Assembly (NCBI GenBank): GCA_025463125.1
Contig: JAOAPX010000181.1
Span: 1 to 38,752, forward strand
DNA: 38,752 bases
Source: Acidobacteriota bacterium
Lineage (GTDB): Bacteria > Acidobacteriota > Blastocatellia > Pyrinomonadales > Pyrinomonadaceae
Direction: 5' to 3'
Shown: positions 26,823-35,195 of the stretch, piece after piece
Layout: each line of letters begins with the position of its first letter
How positions within the stretch are numbered: position 1 is the stretch's first letter
Translations under genes and position numbers: made by a program
The notes under the pieces: generated by a model
The model's database searches: none
Seen by the model: only the letters and a program-made list of their open reading frames with translations
Told to the model about the DNA's origin: nothing

Positions 26823-27956
26823 ATGACTTTCAAACTGAAAAACAATTATTTACCATTTATTTTTTTGCTGATTTTCGTTTTGTTCGCCGCGCCCGCGTCA
26901 GCGCAAAATCCGGCAAGCGAAGCTGCGCCGGCATTAAAGTGGTATGATCTGCGCGATTTTACCATCGAAGGAAAAGGCTGGACGGAAACCGCCGATTTTT
27001 ACGACCGCCTGCCAGCCAAAGCCGAAAAAACTGTGCGCCCCGAAGTTTGGAAGCTTTCCTTAAATTCAGCCGGGATTTCCGCGAGATTCACAACCGACGC
27101 CGATTCGATCACGGTGCGCTGGAAATTGCGCTCGCCGAATCTCGCATTGGCGAATATGACGGCGACGGCTGTCAGCGGCGTTGATTTATACGTCAGGGAA
27201 AACGGGAAATGGCTCTGGGCGGCGTCAGGAAAAGCCGATAAATCTTCGATCAACGAGCAAAAAATCATCGGCAATATGCGCCGGGAAATGCGCGAATTTA
27301 TGCTGTATCTTCCGCTTTATAACGGCGTCCGTTCGGTTGAAATCGGCGTGCCGGAAAACGCTTCGATTTCCGCCGCTCCCGCTCGCCCGAAAACGATCAA
27401 GCCGATCGTCTTTTACGGCACGTCGATTGTTCAGGGCGCTTCGGCTTCGCGCGCCGGAATCGCGTATCCTTCGATTTTAAGCCGCAAATTAAATCGCCCG
27501 TTCGTCAATCTTGGATTTTCCGGGAACTGCAAAATGGAACCCGAGCTCGCAGAGCTTTTAACCGAACTCGATCCTGCCGTTTATGTGATAGATTGCTTGC
27601 CGAACTTGTCGAGCGGCAAAGAAGTCGAAGAAAAAACGCCGATATTTCTCGAAATTTTGCGCCGCAAAAGACCGGAAACTCCGATCGTTTTAGTCGAAAA
27701 CATTCGTTACCCGGACGTTTTTATCGAAGAGCGGAAAAATAGAATTTACACCGAGAAAAACGCCGCCTTTAAGCGCGTTTACCGCCGGTTAATAGCTTCG
27801 GGCGCGAAAAACATTTATTACGTTCCGCAGCAAAATCTCATCGGCACTGACGGCGAAGCGACGATCGACGGCGTTCACCCGACGGATTTAGGATTTTTTC
27901 GCCTGTCCGCAGCGCTCGAGCCGTATTTAAGAAAAGCTCTTCGCTTATCAAAATAA
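26823..27956 (+). CDS. Secreted SGNH/GDSL hydrolase with N-terminal GxDLY domain
   Basis: The ATG at 26823 gives 377 residues and a signal peptide ending ASA-QNP; an upstream TTG at 26802 is rejected. The N-terminal beta domain contains SGVDLYVRENGKW (GxDLY motif). The C-terminal SGNH domain shows FYGTSIVQGAS (nucleophile Ser), NLGFSGNCKMEPELA (oxyanion Gly/Asn), VLVENIR and IDGVHPTDLGFFRLS (Asp-His). These two domains together match the PF14607/PF14606 pair. Likely an esterase removing acetyl or other acyl groups from glycans. It is downstream of nanE on the same strand but separated by 174 bp that include a strong hairpin, so it may be transcribed separately. Confidence 0.88.
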   Translation: MTFKLKNNYLPFIFLLIFVLFAAPASAQNPASEAAPALKWYDLRDFTIEGKGWTETADFYDRLPAKAEKTVRPEVWKLSLNSAGISARFTTDADSITVRWKLRSPNLALANMTATAVSGVDLYVRENGKWLWAASGKADKSSINEQKIIGNMRREMREFMLYLPLYNGVRSVEIGVPENASISAAPARPKTIKPIVFYGTSIVQGASASRAGIAYPSILSRKLNRPFVNLGFSGNCKMEPELAELLTELDPAVYVIDCLPNLSSGKEVEEKTPIFLEILRRKRPETPIVLVENIRYPDVFIEERKNRIYTEKNAAFKRVYRRLIASGAKNIYYVPQQNLIGTDGEATIDGVHPTDLGFFRLSAALEPYLRKALRLSK

Positions 27957-28147
27957 TCCGTATAACTTTTAGCGCCGTATTCAGCGATTGAGATGATGTG
28001 GGGCGAAACCAGATAAACGCAGTACGAGGGTAAAAAGATAAGCCGAATAACAAAGTATCCGTTTTGCCCTCAAGTCAATTGATTTGTTTCGCCTTGTTTT
28101 ATAATAGAAATGAACGCTCTTGGTTTTCCGCAATTGTCAGCAATTTT

Positions 28148-28576
28148 CTATTTCTTAGAACGCCTAAAGTATAAAACTTTCTGACCGCCGGAACTTTCGG
28201 GAAGTAAAGTTCCTTCTCCTACCATCTCCCAGCCCTCGTCGCCAAGTTTGGAAACAGCTTTGGCAAGAGCGTTACTCGTTGCTGAGTTCATAGCGCTTAA
28301 GCTGCCGTCAACGGTCGCTTCAATTTTTTCAGTCCGGTATCCGGCGCCGTTAACATAAGAAATTATCGCCGTTCCTGTGAGTTTGCCGCCGCTTTGCGAA
28401 ACGCTGTTAACCGTTGAAACAGAACAATGTTCCCATTTTCGCACGCTTGCCTGATCCTCTTCTACAGCTTGCGCTTGAACGGATTGCGGTATCTGGAACC
28501 CGCTCAACATCGAGCCGCCTGTAAGTCCCGCGATCAAAGCTAAAACCGCCGTCAACAAATACACTTTCTTGTTCAT
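28148..28576 (-). CDS. Small exported protein with a DUF4177-like domain
   Basis: 142 residues; the start is well supported by AAAGGAG about 8 nt upstream. An N-terminal hydrophobic segment (LLTAVLALIAGLTGGSML, about residues 7-24) is a signal anchor or signal peptide (VQA-QAV). The remainder has WEHCSV, a central beta region with IEATVDGSLSAMNS, and a conserved LGDEGWEMVGEGTLL end, typical of DUF4177-like proteins, then a basic tail. Function unknown. It is convergent with the SGNH gene to its left and lies downstream of a hairpin and a leftward SGNH gene. Confidence 0.78.
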   Translation of the reverse strand: MNKKVYLLTAVLALIAGLTGGSMLSGFQIPQSVQAQAVEEDQASVRKWEHCSVSTVNSVSQSGGKLTGTAIISYVNGAGYRTEKIEATVDGSLSAMNSATSNALAKAVSKLGDEGWEMVGEGTLLPESSGGQKVLYFRRSKK

Positions 28577-28733
28577 ACAGAAATCTCCTTTGGAAAATTA
28601 AATTTGGATTTGAAACTCTGCAAGCACAATAACGCCTGACTAAACTAAAAGTGCCAAAAATTTTCTTTGCGCGACGATAAGGCAAAGGCATAACTGTTTT
28701 TTAACTGAAAATGCCGGTCGCTAAAAATGAAAT

Positions 28734-28812
28734 AGCCCGCGAAACACGCGAAACAGGCAAAAAAGATAAAGTATTTTCTTTCTTTTCGGCGCTTTTCGCG
28801 TGTTTCGCGGGC
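28734..28812. repeat. palindromic intergenic repeat, copy B (near-perfect hairpin)
   Basis: A perfect 19-bp stem is formed by GCCCGCGAAACACGCGAAA (28734-28752) and its exact reverse complement at 28794-28812. A 41-nt AT-rich loop separates the arms. It lies 45 bp beyond the end of the leftward SGNH gene and may act as its terminator, but its kinship with 26694-26788 marks it as a dispersed element. Confidence 0.9.
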
Positions 28813-28857
28813 AAATTTTCTTAAAGCTTTACAACCGGCGATGCGGAATTTACTTGA

Positions 28858-29559
28858 TTATTTAAAGTTGCCTTTCAGCCCGGTTTTCAAATAAGGCAAA
28901 AGCGTTTCGCGCCAGATTTTATAGCCTTCGGCGTTCATATGAAGCCTGTCGTTTTGGAAAATTTCCTTTTTCGGCTCGCCCGTTTCATCGAGCATCGGCG
29001 TCCAGACATCGACAAACATCAGGCGCTTGTCTTTTTCCGTCTCCGCCTTCATCAAGCTGTTTAATTCTTTATATTTAGCCGCAAAACCCAGGCGCGAAGG
29101 ACTGGGTTTCGCGGAAACGACGATAATTCGCGTTTTCGGCAGTTTCGCGTGCACGATCGAGACGAAACGCTTGTAATCGTTAAAAACCGTTTCGATTGTT
29201 TTTCCCGCCGCGATATCGTTTTCGCCGGCGTAAAGCACGATCAATTTCGGCTTGTACGGCAAAACGATTTGTTCGGCGTAGTGATTTACGTCTTCAAAGT
29301 GCGAACCGCCGAATCCGCGATTGATCGCGTAAATATCCGGAAAATCTTTTTTCAAAGTGCGCCAGCCGCGAATGCTTGAACTGCCGACAAATAAAACTTT
29401 GCCTTTCTTTGGAAAATCCTTTTTATCGGCAGCCGCAAAAGCCGCGATCTCCTTTTCCCATAAGGCGCTGCGTTTATATTCGCTTTGCCCGAAAACGACG
29501 ACCTGCAAACCGAGCAGCAGTGCGGAAAACAACAGAGTTCTTTTTAAAACTTTACCCAT
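28858..29559 (-). CDS. Secreted SGNH/GDSL-type hydrolase
   Basis: 233 residues; signal peptide ending VFG-QSE. SGNH blocks are complete: VGSSSIRGW (block I nucleophile Ser), NRGFGGSHFEDV (block II Gly), LYAGENDIAAG (block III Asn) and NDRLHMNAEGYKIW (block V Asp/His). The block III GENDIAAG form is common in Lipase_GDSL_2 acetylhydrolases acting on carbohydrate or platelet-activating-factor-like esters. It follows the GH-A glycosidase by 36 bp on the same strand, so the two likely form an operon that de-esterifies and then hydrolyses a glycan. The substrate is not determinable. Confidence 0.9.
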   Translation of the reverse strand: MGKVLKRTLLFSALLLGLQVVVFGQSEYKRSALWEKEIAAFAAADKKDFPKKGKVLFVGSSSIRGWRTLKKDFPDIYAINRGFGGSHFEDVNHYAEQIVLPYKPKLIVLYAGENDIAAGKTIETVFNDYKRFVSIVHAKLPKTRIIVVSAKPSPSRLGFAAKYKELNSLMKAETEKDKRLMFVDVWTPMLDETGEPKKEIFQNDRLHMNAEGYKIWRETLLPYLKTGLKGNFK

Positions 29560-29595
29560 TTATGCTTAATATTTTCTTATATTTTTATGTTTAAC

Positions 29596-30843
29596 TCAAT
29601 GCCAGTTGGCGTCGGGCTGTTTCTGCAAACGCTTGGCGGCGTCGATGACGTCCTGCAATTCGACCGGATCGCTGAACGGGTCTTCGTCGAGCGCGGTCAC
29701 GCGGTTCAGCTCTTTTTGCCAGCGCCGCAATTCGGCGACGTATCGCTCGCTCGGGACGCGGCGTAAAACGCCTCCGTTGTCTTCTAAATCACAAATCCCG
29801 TTGTGCAGCCATTTGCCCGTGTGCCAATCCGGCATATCGACGGCGGGAAACAAACAAATGCCGTGAAGGTCAATTCCCGAATTAACCGCCGCGAGCGATT
29901 CTTCCATCACGTCTTTGAGCCAGGCGGCTCGTCCGCCTTCCATTCCGCTCGTTTCTCCGATTATCATCGGTCGGCGGTATCTTTCCCAGACCGTCCGCAT
30001 CAGATCGCAAAGAGGCACGATGCGGTCATCATCTGGCGAAAGCGCGGCGTGCGGACCGCTTTCGCGATATTCCATTTGCCCGAATGAATAATTGTTCGCC
30101 CCGACAATATCGAGAATTTCCGGCGAGCCGCCAAGCTCCGGGTGTTCCTTTCCGGCGATAATGTCCCAAGCCAGAAACGTATCGACGAAAGTCTCGTGAT
30201 GCGCGGCTTCGATCAGATCGGGACGATCGCGCGGCGCGACGACCTGCACGAGCGGATCTATATGAACCATCCGCGCTTCCGCGTCTACTTCGCGAATCGC
30301 TTTTACTCCGGCAATCGCCGCTTTGCACAAAGCTTTGCGAAATTCGAAACGGTCTTTTTTCGTGTTTTTGAACGGAGCGACCCAGCCCCATTCTCCGCCG
30401 CAAAACGAAAAAAAAGTGATCTCGTTGATCGGCGTAAAAAAATGCGGTCCGTGCTGAACCCGCTCGACGACATATTCCGCCGCCGCGCGGCAGTAATCGG
30501 CAAAACGCGCTGTAAATTCCTCGCTGAACGGGTCGAGATCGTCCGGGTACCCGTAATGACACAAATCCCAGATCGGCAAAATCTTCGATTCGTTCATCGC
30601 GTCGATAACCGGATCGATGCCGGAAAAATCGTAAACGCCGCTTTTATCGACCGTCGCCCACGGAATGCCTTCTCGCGCAACGGCGATGCCGAGATCGCGC
30701 AAAATTTTGTAATCTTCGCGAACGTGCGTATCATGCTGAGTTTCAGCGACAAGATCACGCCTGCCCTGATCTTTCCAGAGAAACGTCGAGCACTCAAAAC
30801 CGGATAAAAAAAATGTCGGAAATATGCCGGGTCGTTTAGCCAT
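29596..30843 (-). CDS. GH-A clan glycoside hydrolase, GH1-like beta-glycosidase
   Basis: 415 residues without a signal peptide, so probably cytoplasmic. The barrel shows the retaining GH-A pair: acid-base E141 in FTPINEITFF and nucleophile E297 in MIIGETSGM. WDLCHYGYPDDL, a GH1-like subsite strand, and IVGANNYSFGQMEY support a GH1-like placement, and FLSGFECSTFLWKDQGRRD at the N-terminus resembles the opening strand of GH1 enzymes. It is shorter and more divergent than classical GH1 beta-glucosidases. It heads a leftward operon with an SGNH hydrolase. Exact family and substrate are unsettled. Confidence 0.83.
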   Translation of the reverse strand: MAKRPGIFPTFFLSGFECSTFLWKDQGRRDLVAETQHDTHVREDYKILRDLGIAVAREGIPWATVDKSGVYDFSGIDPVIDAMNESKILPIWDLCHYGYPDDLDPFSEEFTARFADYCRAAAEYVVERVQHGPHFFTPINEITFFSFCGGEWGWVAPFKNTKKDRFEFRKALCKAAIAGVKAIREVDAEARMVHIDPLVQVVAPRDRPDLIEAAHHETFVDTFLAWDIIAGKEHPELGGSPEILDIVGANNYSFGQMEYRESGPHAALSPDDDRIVPLCDLMRTVWERYRRPMIIGETSGMEGGRAAWLKDVMEESLAAVNSGIDLHGICLFPAVDMPDWHTGKWLHNGICDLEDNGGVLRRVPSERYVAELRRWQKELNRVTALDEDPFSDPVELQDVIDAAKRLQKQPDANWH

Positions 30844-30950
30844 TTATACATTCTAGCCGAACATTATCGATAACAGGGAATTTCAGAACAATTATTTTGT
30901 TGTATTAACTAGCAGGTAACTTTTCAGTCTTTTAAAGGCAAATGAAAAAG

Positions 30951-30988
30951 AAAAGCCCGCTCAGGTTTTGATGCCGAGCGGGCTTTTT
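30951..30988. terminator. bidirectional rho-independent terminator
   Basis: A perfect 12-bp stem, AAAAGCCCGCTC (30951-30962) and GAGCGGGCTTTT (30976-30987), with a 13-nt loop. Runs of T follow on the plus strand (TTTTTCT) and on the minus strand (CTTTTTC). It is downstream of the leftward Bax1-like gene and upstream of the leftward glycosidase gene. Confidence 0.85.
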
Positions 30989-31003
30989 CTCGTTGTGGCT
31001 GCA

Positions 31004-31108
31004 AACTAACTATCTAACTATCTAACTAACTATCTAACTATCTAAGTAACTACCGAAATAGCTACTAATCTAACCATCTAACTAAGTATCTAACTAACTA
31101 ACTAACTG
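31004..31108. repeat. simple repeat of CTAACTAT and CTAA units
   Basis: About 105 bp made of CTAACTAT, CTAA and close variants (CTAAGTAA, CTACCGAAAT), most regular at 31004-31044 and 31087-31106. There are no spacers of constant length, so it is not a CRISPR. It begins shortly after the terminator. Confidence 0.9.
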
Positions 31109-31411
31109 GCAACCATCAACTACAAATATAATATCAAAACAAATTAATGATCACAAGCGTACTTTGAATAAAATCACATCGTTTTGCTTGAAAGAAAATT
31201 ATTATCACAGCTATTTGGTCTAAAATCTTCTGTTTTCAAGTTCGCGCTAATTTTCATCGCACATCTCATTTATTAAATATAAGCATATCATTCGAGTCAA
31301 AGCTCATTAACGCGTGTTGAAAAAGCGGACGGGAGCGATCAATCAAATATTGGATATAAATATATTGAGATGTATTTTCGTTTGTTTGACAAGTCTAATC
31401 AAGATTTAAGA

Positions 31412-32608
31412 TTATAAAAACCTTTCAGCCGCGTCCTGTAAAACGCGCGGCAAAAGTTTTGTTTTGTAAAAAACCACGTTTTCGCTTTCCCAGAGCGGTT
31501 CTTCGCGGGTTCCGCGCAGTTCCTGACCGGCGGCGAAGAGAAAGTTTCGAAGGTTTGCGGCGTGAAGTTCTTCGAGCCTTTTTTTCAAAGATTTCGGCGT
31601 CCAGAAGCCTATCACATCGAGATATACGCGATCTTCGCCGGGCGAAATTAAGACGAAATCCGGAATAAAAGCGGTTTTTCCCAGATCGACGATTTCGCGG
31701 TTTTTCTGCAAGCTCCACCTCGCGGGCGATTTATTCCAGTCTTTTTCCAGCGTTTCGATATCGAAATTCTTGTATCCGGGATCGTCGAAATAATGCGATT
31801 TTAAGTCGCTTTGCAAACTTGAAAGCTCGTAAAAAACGTTTCCGCCTTCTTTCTGGGCGATTTCCGCCGACAGCGCCCAATCGCGGCAAAGAAGAAGCGC
31901 CGGCAGAAAAACCGCCATTTGAATCCCGTATTTTTGCGAACGGTGAAAAAGGGAAGCCGCGCCCGTCAGCGTTATGTTATAGCCGCTTTGCGCGTCGCCG
32001 TAAATCGTATGAATCAATCCGAAATGTTTTATCCAATCGAAAATCGAACGGTAATTTTCCGTGTCCGAAGGCGCGATGCTGATTTTCATTTCGACGCATT
32101 TATATAAAAGCGCCTGCGCCTGCGCCAGATTATACCGGTGAAGCAAATCTATGGGCTCGATCGGTTCGAAGGAGATAAGTTTCTGCTGAGCGGACAGATC
32201 TGCGTAAACGCTTGATAAAATCGTCTCGGCATCAATCGAAAATTCGGCGGCGATCGTTTCCAAAACCGCTTTTCTCCGTTCGGAACCAGGCAGGACGGGC
32301 TGAAATTTTCGCGCTTCGAGAAAGAGCGCGCGGCGAATTTCCGAAGGCTCCGCAGCGCTCGAAGTCTCAAATTCGCAGCGGTCTGTCAGAAGTTTTATAA
32401 ACCCGCGCAAAATCCGATAATCGGTTCCCGTTCCAACGTATTCTTCAAGCTCATTTGAAAGCGCGCCGCGAGTTTCGCCTTGAAAATCATTGAAAATTTC
32501 GATTAAAACTTCGGCGTCGCGCAGATAATTCGCGTTATCGGTTTTGATCAGGCGCGGGTGTATTTTGTCGCCGCGTCGCCAGTTCATTGCCAGATCGGAT
32601 GTAAGCAT
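31412..32608 (-). CDS. DUF790 family protein, Bax1-like nuclease
   Basis: 398 residues. The N-terminus MLTSDLAMNWRRGDKIHPRLI and the C-terminal IPDFVLISPGEDRVYLDVIGFWTPKSLKKRLEEL match DUF790, whose archaeal member Bax1 is a structure-specific nuclease that binds and works with the XPB helicase. The latter segment resembles a PD-(D/E)XK-like core (D of IPDF, then LDVIGFW). A helical middle domain (about 130-260) joins the two. AGAGGAT lies just upstream of the ATG, a close ribosome-binding site. Bacterial Bax1-like genes are usually found beside an XPB gene; none is adjacent here. The role in nucleotide excision repair is inferred. Confidence 0.87.
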   Translation of the reverse strand: MLTSDLAMNWRRGDKIHPRLIKTDNANYLRDAEVLIEIFNDFQGETRGALSNELEEYVGTGTDYRILRGFIKLLTDRCEFETSSAAEPSEIRRALFLEARKFQPVLPGSERRKAVLETIAAEFSIDAETILSSVYADLSAQQKLISFEPIEPIDLLHRYNLAQAQALLYKCVEMKISIAPSDTENYRSIFDWIKHFGLIHTIYGDAQSGYNITLTGAASLFHRSQKYGIQMAVFLPALLLCRDWALSAEIAQKEGGNVFYELSSLQSDLKSHYFDDPGYKNFDIETLEKDWNKSPARWSLQKNREIVDLGKTAFIPDFVLISPGEDRVYLDVIGFWTPKSLKKRLEELHAANLRNFLFAAGQELRGTREEPLWESENVVFYKTKLLPRVLQDAAERFL

Positions 32609-32639
32609 ATCCTCTAAATAATACAGTCAAATCAGCGCT

Positions 32640-32816
32640 ATGAAAATAATGGAAAAAATAATGGAAAACGCGGCGGCAAAGCTTAATCGCGCAATGCGTT
32701 TATGCGGAAACGCCGGAAAGCGGAGCTTTCTTTATACGAATCGTCTTTACACAAAACTGAAAGATCTTAAAAATTTTCTTTGCAAAAACAGCAAAACGAC
32801 AGATAATCGCTGTTAG
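32640..32816 (+). CDS. Possible small basic protein, 58 residues (uncertain)
   Basis: An open frame from ATG 32640 to TAG 32814-32816 fills most of the gap between the divergent Bax1-like and aminotransferase genes. It would encode a 58-residue basic peptide beginning MKIMEKIMENAAAKLNRAMR and rich in K, N and R, with three Cys. No Shine-Dalgarno is visible, no family is recognised, and the coding bias is weak in the second half. It may be chance. Confidence 0.25.
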   Translation: MKIMEKIMENAAAKLNRAMRLCGNAGKRSFLYTNRLYTKLKDLKNFLCKNSKTTDNRC

Positions 32817-32879
32817 ATATAAATTAATTCAAACTTCTTGCATATAATTTGTGTAAATTCATTTCAAAATTTCATTATT

Positions 32880-34184
32880 ATGAATCCAACAGAACAAAAA
32901 ACTACTGTTTCTGAAGCTGTCAGAAAACACAAGGAATTTCTTTTTCCGGCGGTCGCAACTTATTACCAGGAACCGGTCGCGCTCGTTCGCGGCGAGGGCG
33001 AATACGTCTGGGACGATACCGGAAATCGTTACCTCGACTGCTTCGGCGGCGTCCTGACGGTCAGCGTCGGACACGCGAACCCGAAAATCAATGCGGCGAT
33101 TATCGAGCAAGTGGGCAAAATTTCGCACACGTCGGCGCTTTACGCTAATCCTAATCAATCGGATTTAGCCGAAAAACTCGCCGAAATCACGCCCGGCGAT
33201 TTGAAAAAATCGTTTTTCACGTCGAGCGGCACGGAAGCCGACGATACGGCGGTTATGGCGGCAAAATTGGCGACCGGCAGACAGGAAATCGTTGTTTTGC
33301 GGCACAGTTATTCGGGCAGAAGCGCGACGGCGCTTTCCAGCGTCGGTCATTCGACGTGGCGACCGATTCCGGCGCAGGTTGCCGGAATCGTCCACGCCCG
33401 CGCGCCTTATTGTTATCGATGCCCGCTTCACTTAACACCGACCAATTGCGGTCTCGCGTGCGCCGAAGACGTTAAAGACGTGATCGAAACGACAACGACC
33501 GGCGAAATCGCCGCTTTTATGGCTGAACCGATTTTGGGCGTCGGCGGCTTTATCGTGCCGCCCGCAGGCTACTTTGAACGGGTCGAGGAAATCACGCGCG
33601 AGCACGGCGGGCTTTTTATCGCCGACGAGGTGCAGACCGGATGGGGACGCACGGGCGATAAATGGTTCGGCATCGAGCATTGGGACGTTAAACCCGACAT
33701 CATCACGTCGGCGAAAGGAATGGCGAACGGCGTTCCGATCGGCTGGACGATCGCAACGGCGGAAGTTGCCGACAAATTCCCAGGTTTAACGTTTGCCACA
33801 TTCGGCGGAAACCCGGTTTCAACCGCCGCCGCGCTCGCCGTTATCAAAATGATCGAAGACGAAGATTTGCGGACAAACGCCCGCGTCGTCGGCGCTTACC
33901 TGCGCGAAAAACTCGAAGAATTAAAGGAAAAATATCCGATCATCGGCGACGTGCGCGGAATGGGCTTGATGCAGGGCATCGAGCTGGTCAAAAATCGCGA
34001 AACAAAAGAACCCGCGCCGCAAGCGGTTTTGACCGTTTTTGAAGAAACCAAACGGCGCGGCGTTCTGATCGGCAAAGGCGGGCTATACGGCAACGTGATT
34101 CGCACGGGAATGATGCTTAATTCGACAAAAGATAATGTTGACGAACTCGCAGCCGCGCTCGATGCGGGTTTCGCGCTTTGTTAA
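32880..34184 (+). CDS. Class III PLP-dependent aminotransferase (AGXT2-like)
   Basis: The ATG at 32880 gives 434 residues; the in-frame TTG at 32838 precedes a TATAAT (32843-32848) and is rejected. Class III markers: FTSSGTEADDTAVMAAK, FIADEVQTGWGRTG, and the PLP lysine K279 in DIITSAKGMANGVPIGW. An insert HARAPYCYRCPLHLTPTNCG is typical of the AGXT2 / 3-aminoisobutyrate-pyruvate branch. These enzymes transaminate beta-alanine, 3-aminoisobutyrate, alanine or 4-aminobutyrate. A dihydropyrimidinase lies 2.6 kb downstream on the same strand, suggesting handling of pyrimidine-derived beta-amino acids. Cytoplasmic. The donor and acceptor are not fixed by the sequence. Confidence 0.9.
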   Translation: MNPTEQKTTVSEAVRKHKEFLFPAVATYYQEPVALVRGEGEYVWDDTGNRYLDCFGGVLTVSVGHANPKINAAIIEQVGKISHTSALYANPNQSDLAEKLAEITPGDLKKSFFTSSGTEADDTAVMAAKLATGRQEIVVLRHSYSGRSATALSSVGHSTWRPIPAQVAGIVHARAPYCYRCPLHLTPTNCGLACAEDVKDVIETTTTGEIAAFMAEPILGVGGFIVPPAGYFERVEEITREHGGLFIADEVQTGWGRTGDKWFGIEHWDVKPDIITSAKGMANGVPIGWTIATAEVADKFPGLTFATFGGNPVSTAAALAVIKMIEDEDLRTNARVVGAYLREKLEELKEKYPIIGDVRGMGLMQGIELVKNRETKEPAPQAVLTVFEETKRRGVLIGKGGLYGNVIRTGMMLNSTKDNVDELAAALDAGFALC

Positions 34185-34199
34185 TGACAAAGGAGTGAA

Positions 34200-35183
34200 A
34201 TGAATAGAGCCGCGTTTTGTTTAAGTCTGATGTTGTTTTTTTCGATGAGCATTTTTGGGCAAACATCTTCTGAGAAAGTTCAAAAAACTGCGGAACTATT
34301 CGTTTCGGCTTATAACGCAAAGGATTACGTCCCGTTTGAGCGCGAGTTTAACGCGAAGATGAAAGCTGCTGTTCCGAGTGTTAATCTCAAAGAATTTTTG
34401 GACGGCTTGCACAGGGAGTTGGGAGAAATCTCAAAGCTCGGTTCTCCGCAGCTCAGTGCGCCCACTGTGGGAAATTTCCCCACCGAATTTGAACGCGGGA
34501 AAATGGTTGTGATGGTGACTCTGGACGCTGAAGGGAAAATCGCGGGTTTTCGCATCACAGCGCCGCCAGCCGCGAAGCCGAAAAACAGTTCGCGCAACAA
34601 AACAAAATTGATTCTGCCTTTCAAGGGCGAATGGCTCGTCGTTTGGGGTGGCGATACGCCAGAGCAAAATTATCATCAGGACGCGCCGAATCAACGTTTC
34701 GCCTTCGACCTCTTGAAAGTGGGCGCGGAAGGCAAAGGGCATAAAGGAGACGGCTCGAAAAACGAAGATTATTACGCTTTCGATCAGGAAATCATTGCAC
34801 CCGCTGACGGCGTGGTAACTTACGTGGTTGACGGCATTCACGACAACAAGCCGGGAGAAATGAATCGAATGTTAGCTGCCGGAAATATGGTCATTATCAA
34901 ACACCCTGAAGGCGACTATTCGCTTTTCGCGCATTTCAAACAAAATTCGGTTCGTGTGCGCGTTGGCGATAAAGTTGCGAAAGGACAGACAATCGGGCTG
35001 TGCGGAAATTCGGGAAATTCCTCCGAACCGCATCTTCATTTTCAAATACAAAACGCGCCGTTTTTTGAAGACGAAGGGACAATGAAAGTTTTTTTTGAAA
35101 AGATGTCGATCAAACGCGACGGCAAAACCGAAACGAAAACAGATTACTCACCAGTCAAAGGCGATTTTGTGAGTCAGAATTAA
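34200..35183 (+). CDS. Secreted M23-family metallopeptidase with N-terminal DUF3887-like domain
   Basis: 327 residues with a strong AAAGGAG site 5 nt before ATG and a signal peptide ending FG-QTS. Residues about 25-125 form a small DUF3887/NTF2-like domain (AELFVSAYNAKDYVPFEREF). The LytM-type core has H159 (NYHQD), D170 (AFDLL), and H278/H280 (PHLHFQ), the zinc ligands and catalytic His. IIAPADGVVTYVVDG and GNMVIIKHPEGDYSLFAHF are the family's beta core. Enzymes of this family cleave peptidoglycan cross-links. It begins 16 bp after the aminotransferase stop; the functional link is unclear. Confidence 0.92.
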   Translation: MNRAAFCLSLMLFFSMSIFGQTSSEKVQKTAELFVSAYNAKDYVPFEREFNAKMKAAVPSVNLKEFLDGLHRELGEISKLGSPQLSAPTVGNFPTEFERGKMVVMVTLDAEGKIAGFRITAPPAAKPKNSSRNKTKLILPFKGEWLVVWGGDTPEQNYHQDAPNQRFAFDLLKVGAEGKGHKGDGSKNEDYYAFDQEIIAPADGVVTYVVDGIHDNKPGEMNRMLAAGNMVIIKHPEGDYSLFAHFKQNSVRVRVGDKVAKGQTIGLCGNSGNSSEPHLHFQIQNAPFFEDEGTMKVFFEKMSIKRDGKTETKTDYSPVKGDFVSQN

Positions 35184-35195
35184 AATATGAAGATA

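Larger units (their letters stand above)
30844..31411. other. 568-bp AT-rich intergenic region
   Basis: It separates the starts of the leftward glycosidase operon from the end of the leftward Bax1-like gene. It holds a strong 12-bp-stem terminator (30951-30988) and a simple repeat (31004-31108), and otherwise AT-rich DNA with stops in all frames. No tRNA, rRNA or known small RNA was recognised. The terminator lies more than 400 bp beyond the Bax1 stop, so an unannotated transcript could end there. Confidence 0.6.

Noticed and set aside
30942-30971. A nine-codon leader peptide reading into the terminator stem (attenuator)
   Set aside because: The peptide has no run of one amino acid, there is no downstream biosynthetic gene on the plus strand, and the next gene lies on the other strand.
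31004-31108. Possible CRISPR array
   Set aside because: Units are 4-8 bp and continuous, without unique spacers of constant length, and no cas genes are near.
31386-31418. Plus-strand TTGACA promoter at 31386
   Set aside because: The nearest TATAAT-like element is 21 bp away and it would only read antisense into the Bax1-like gene.
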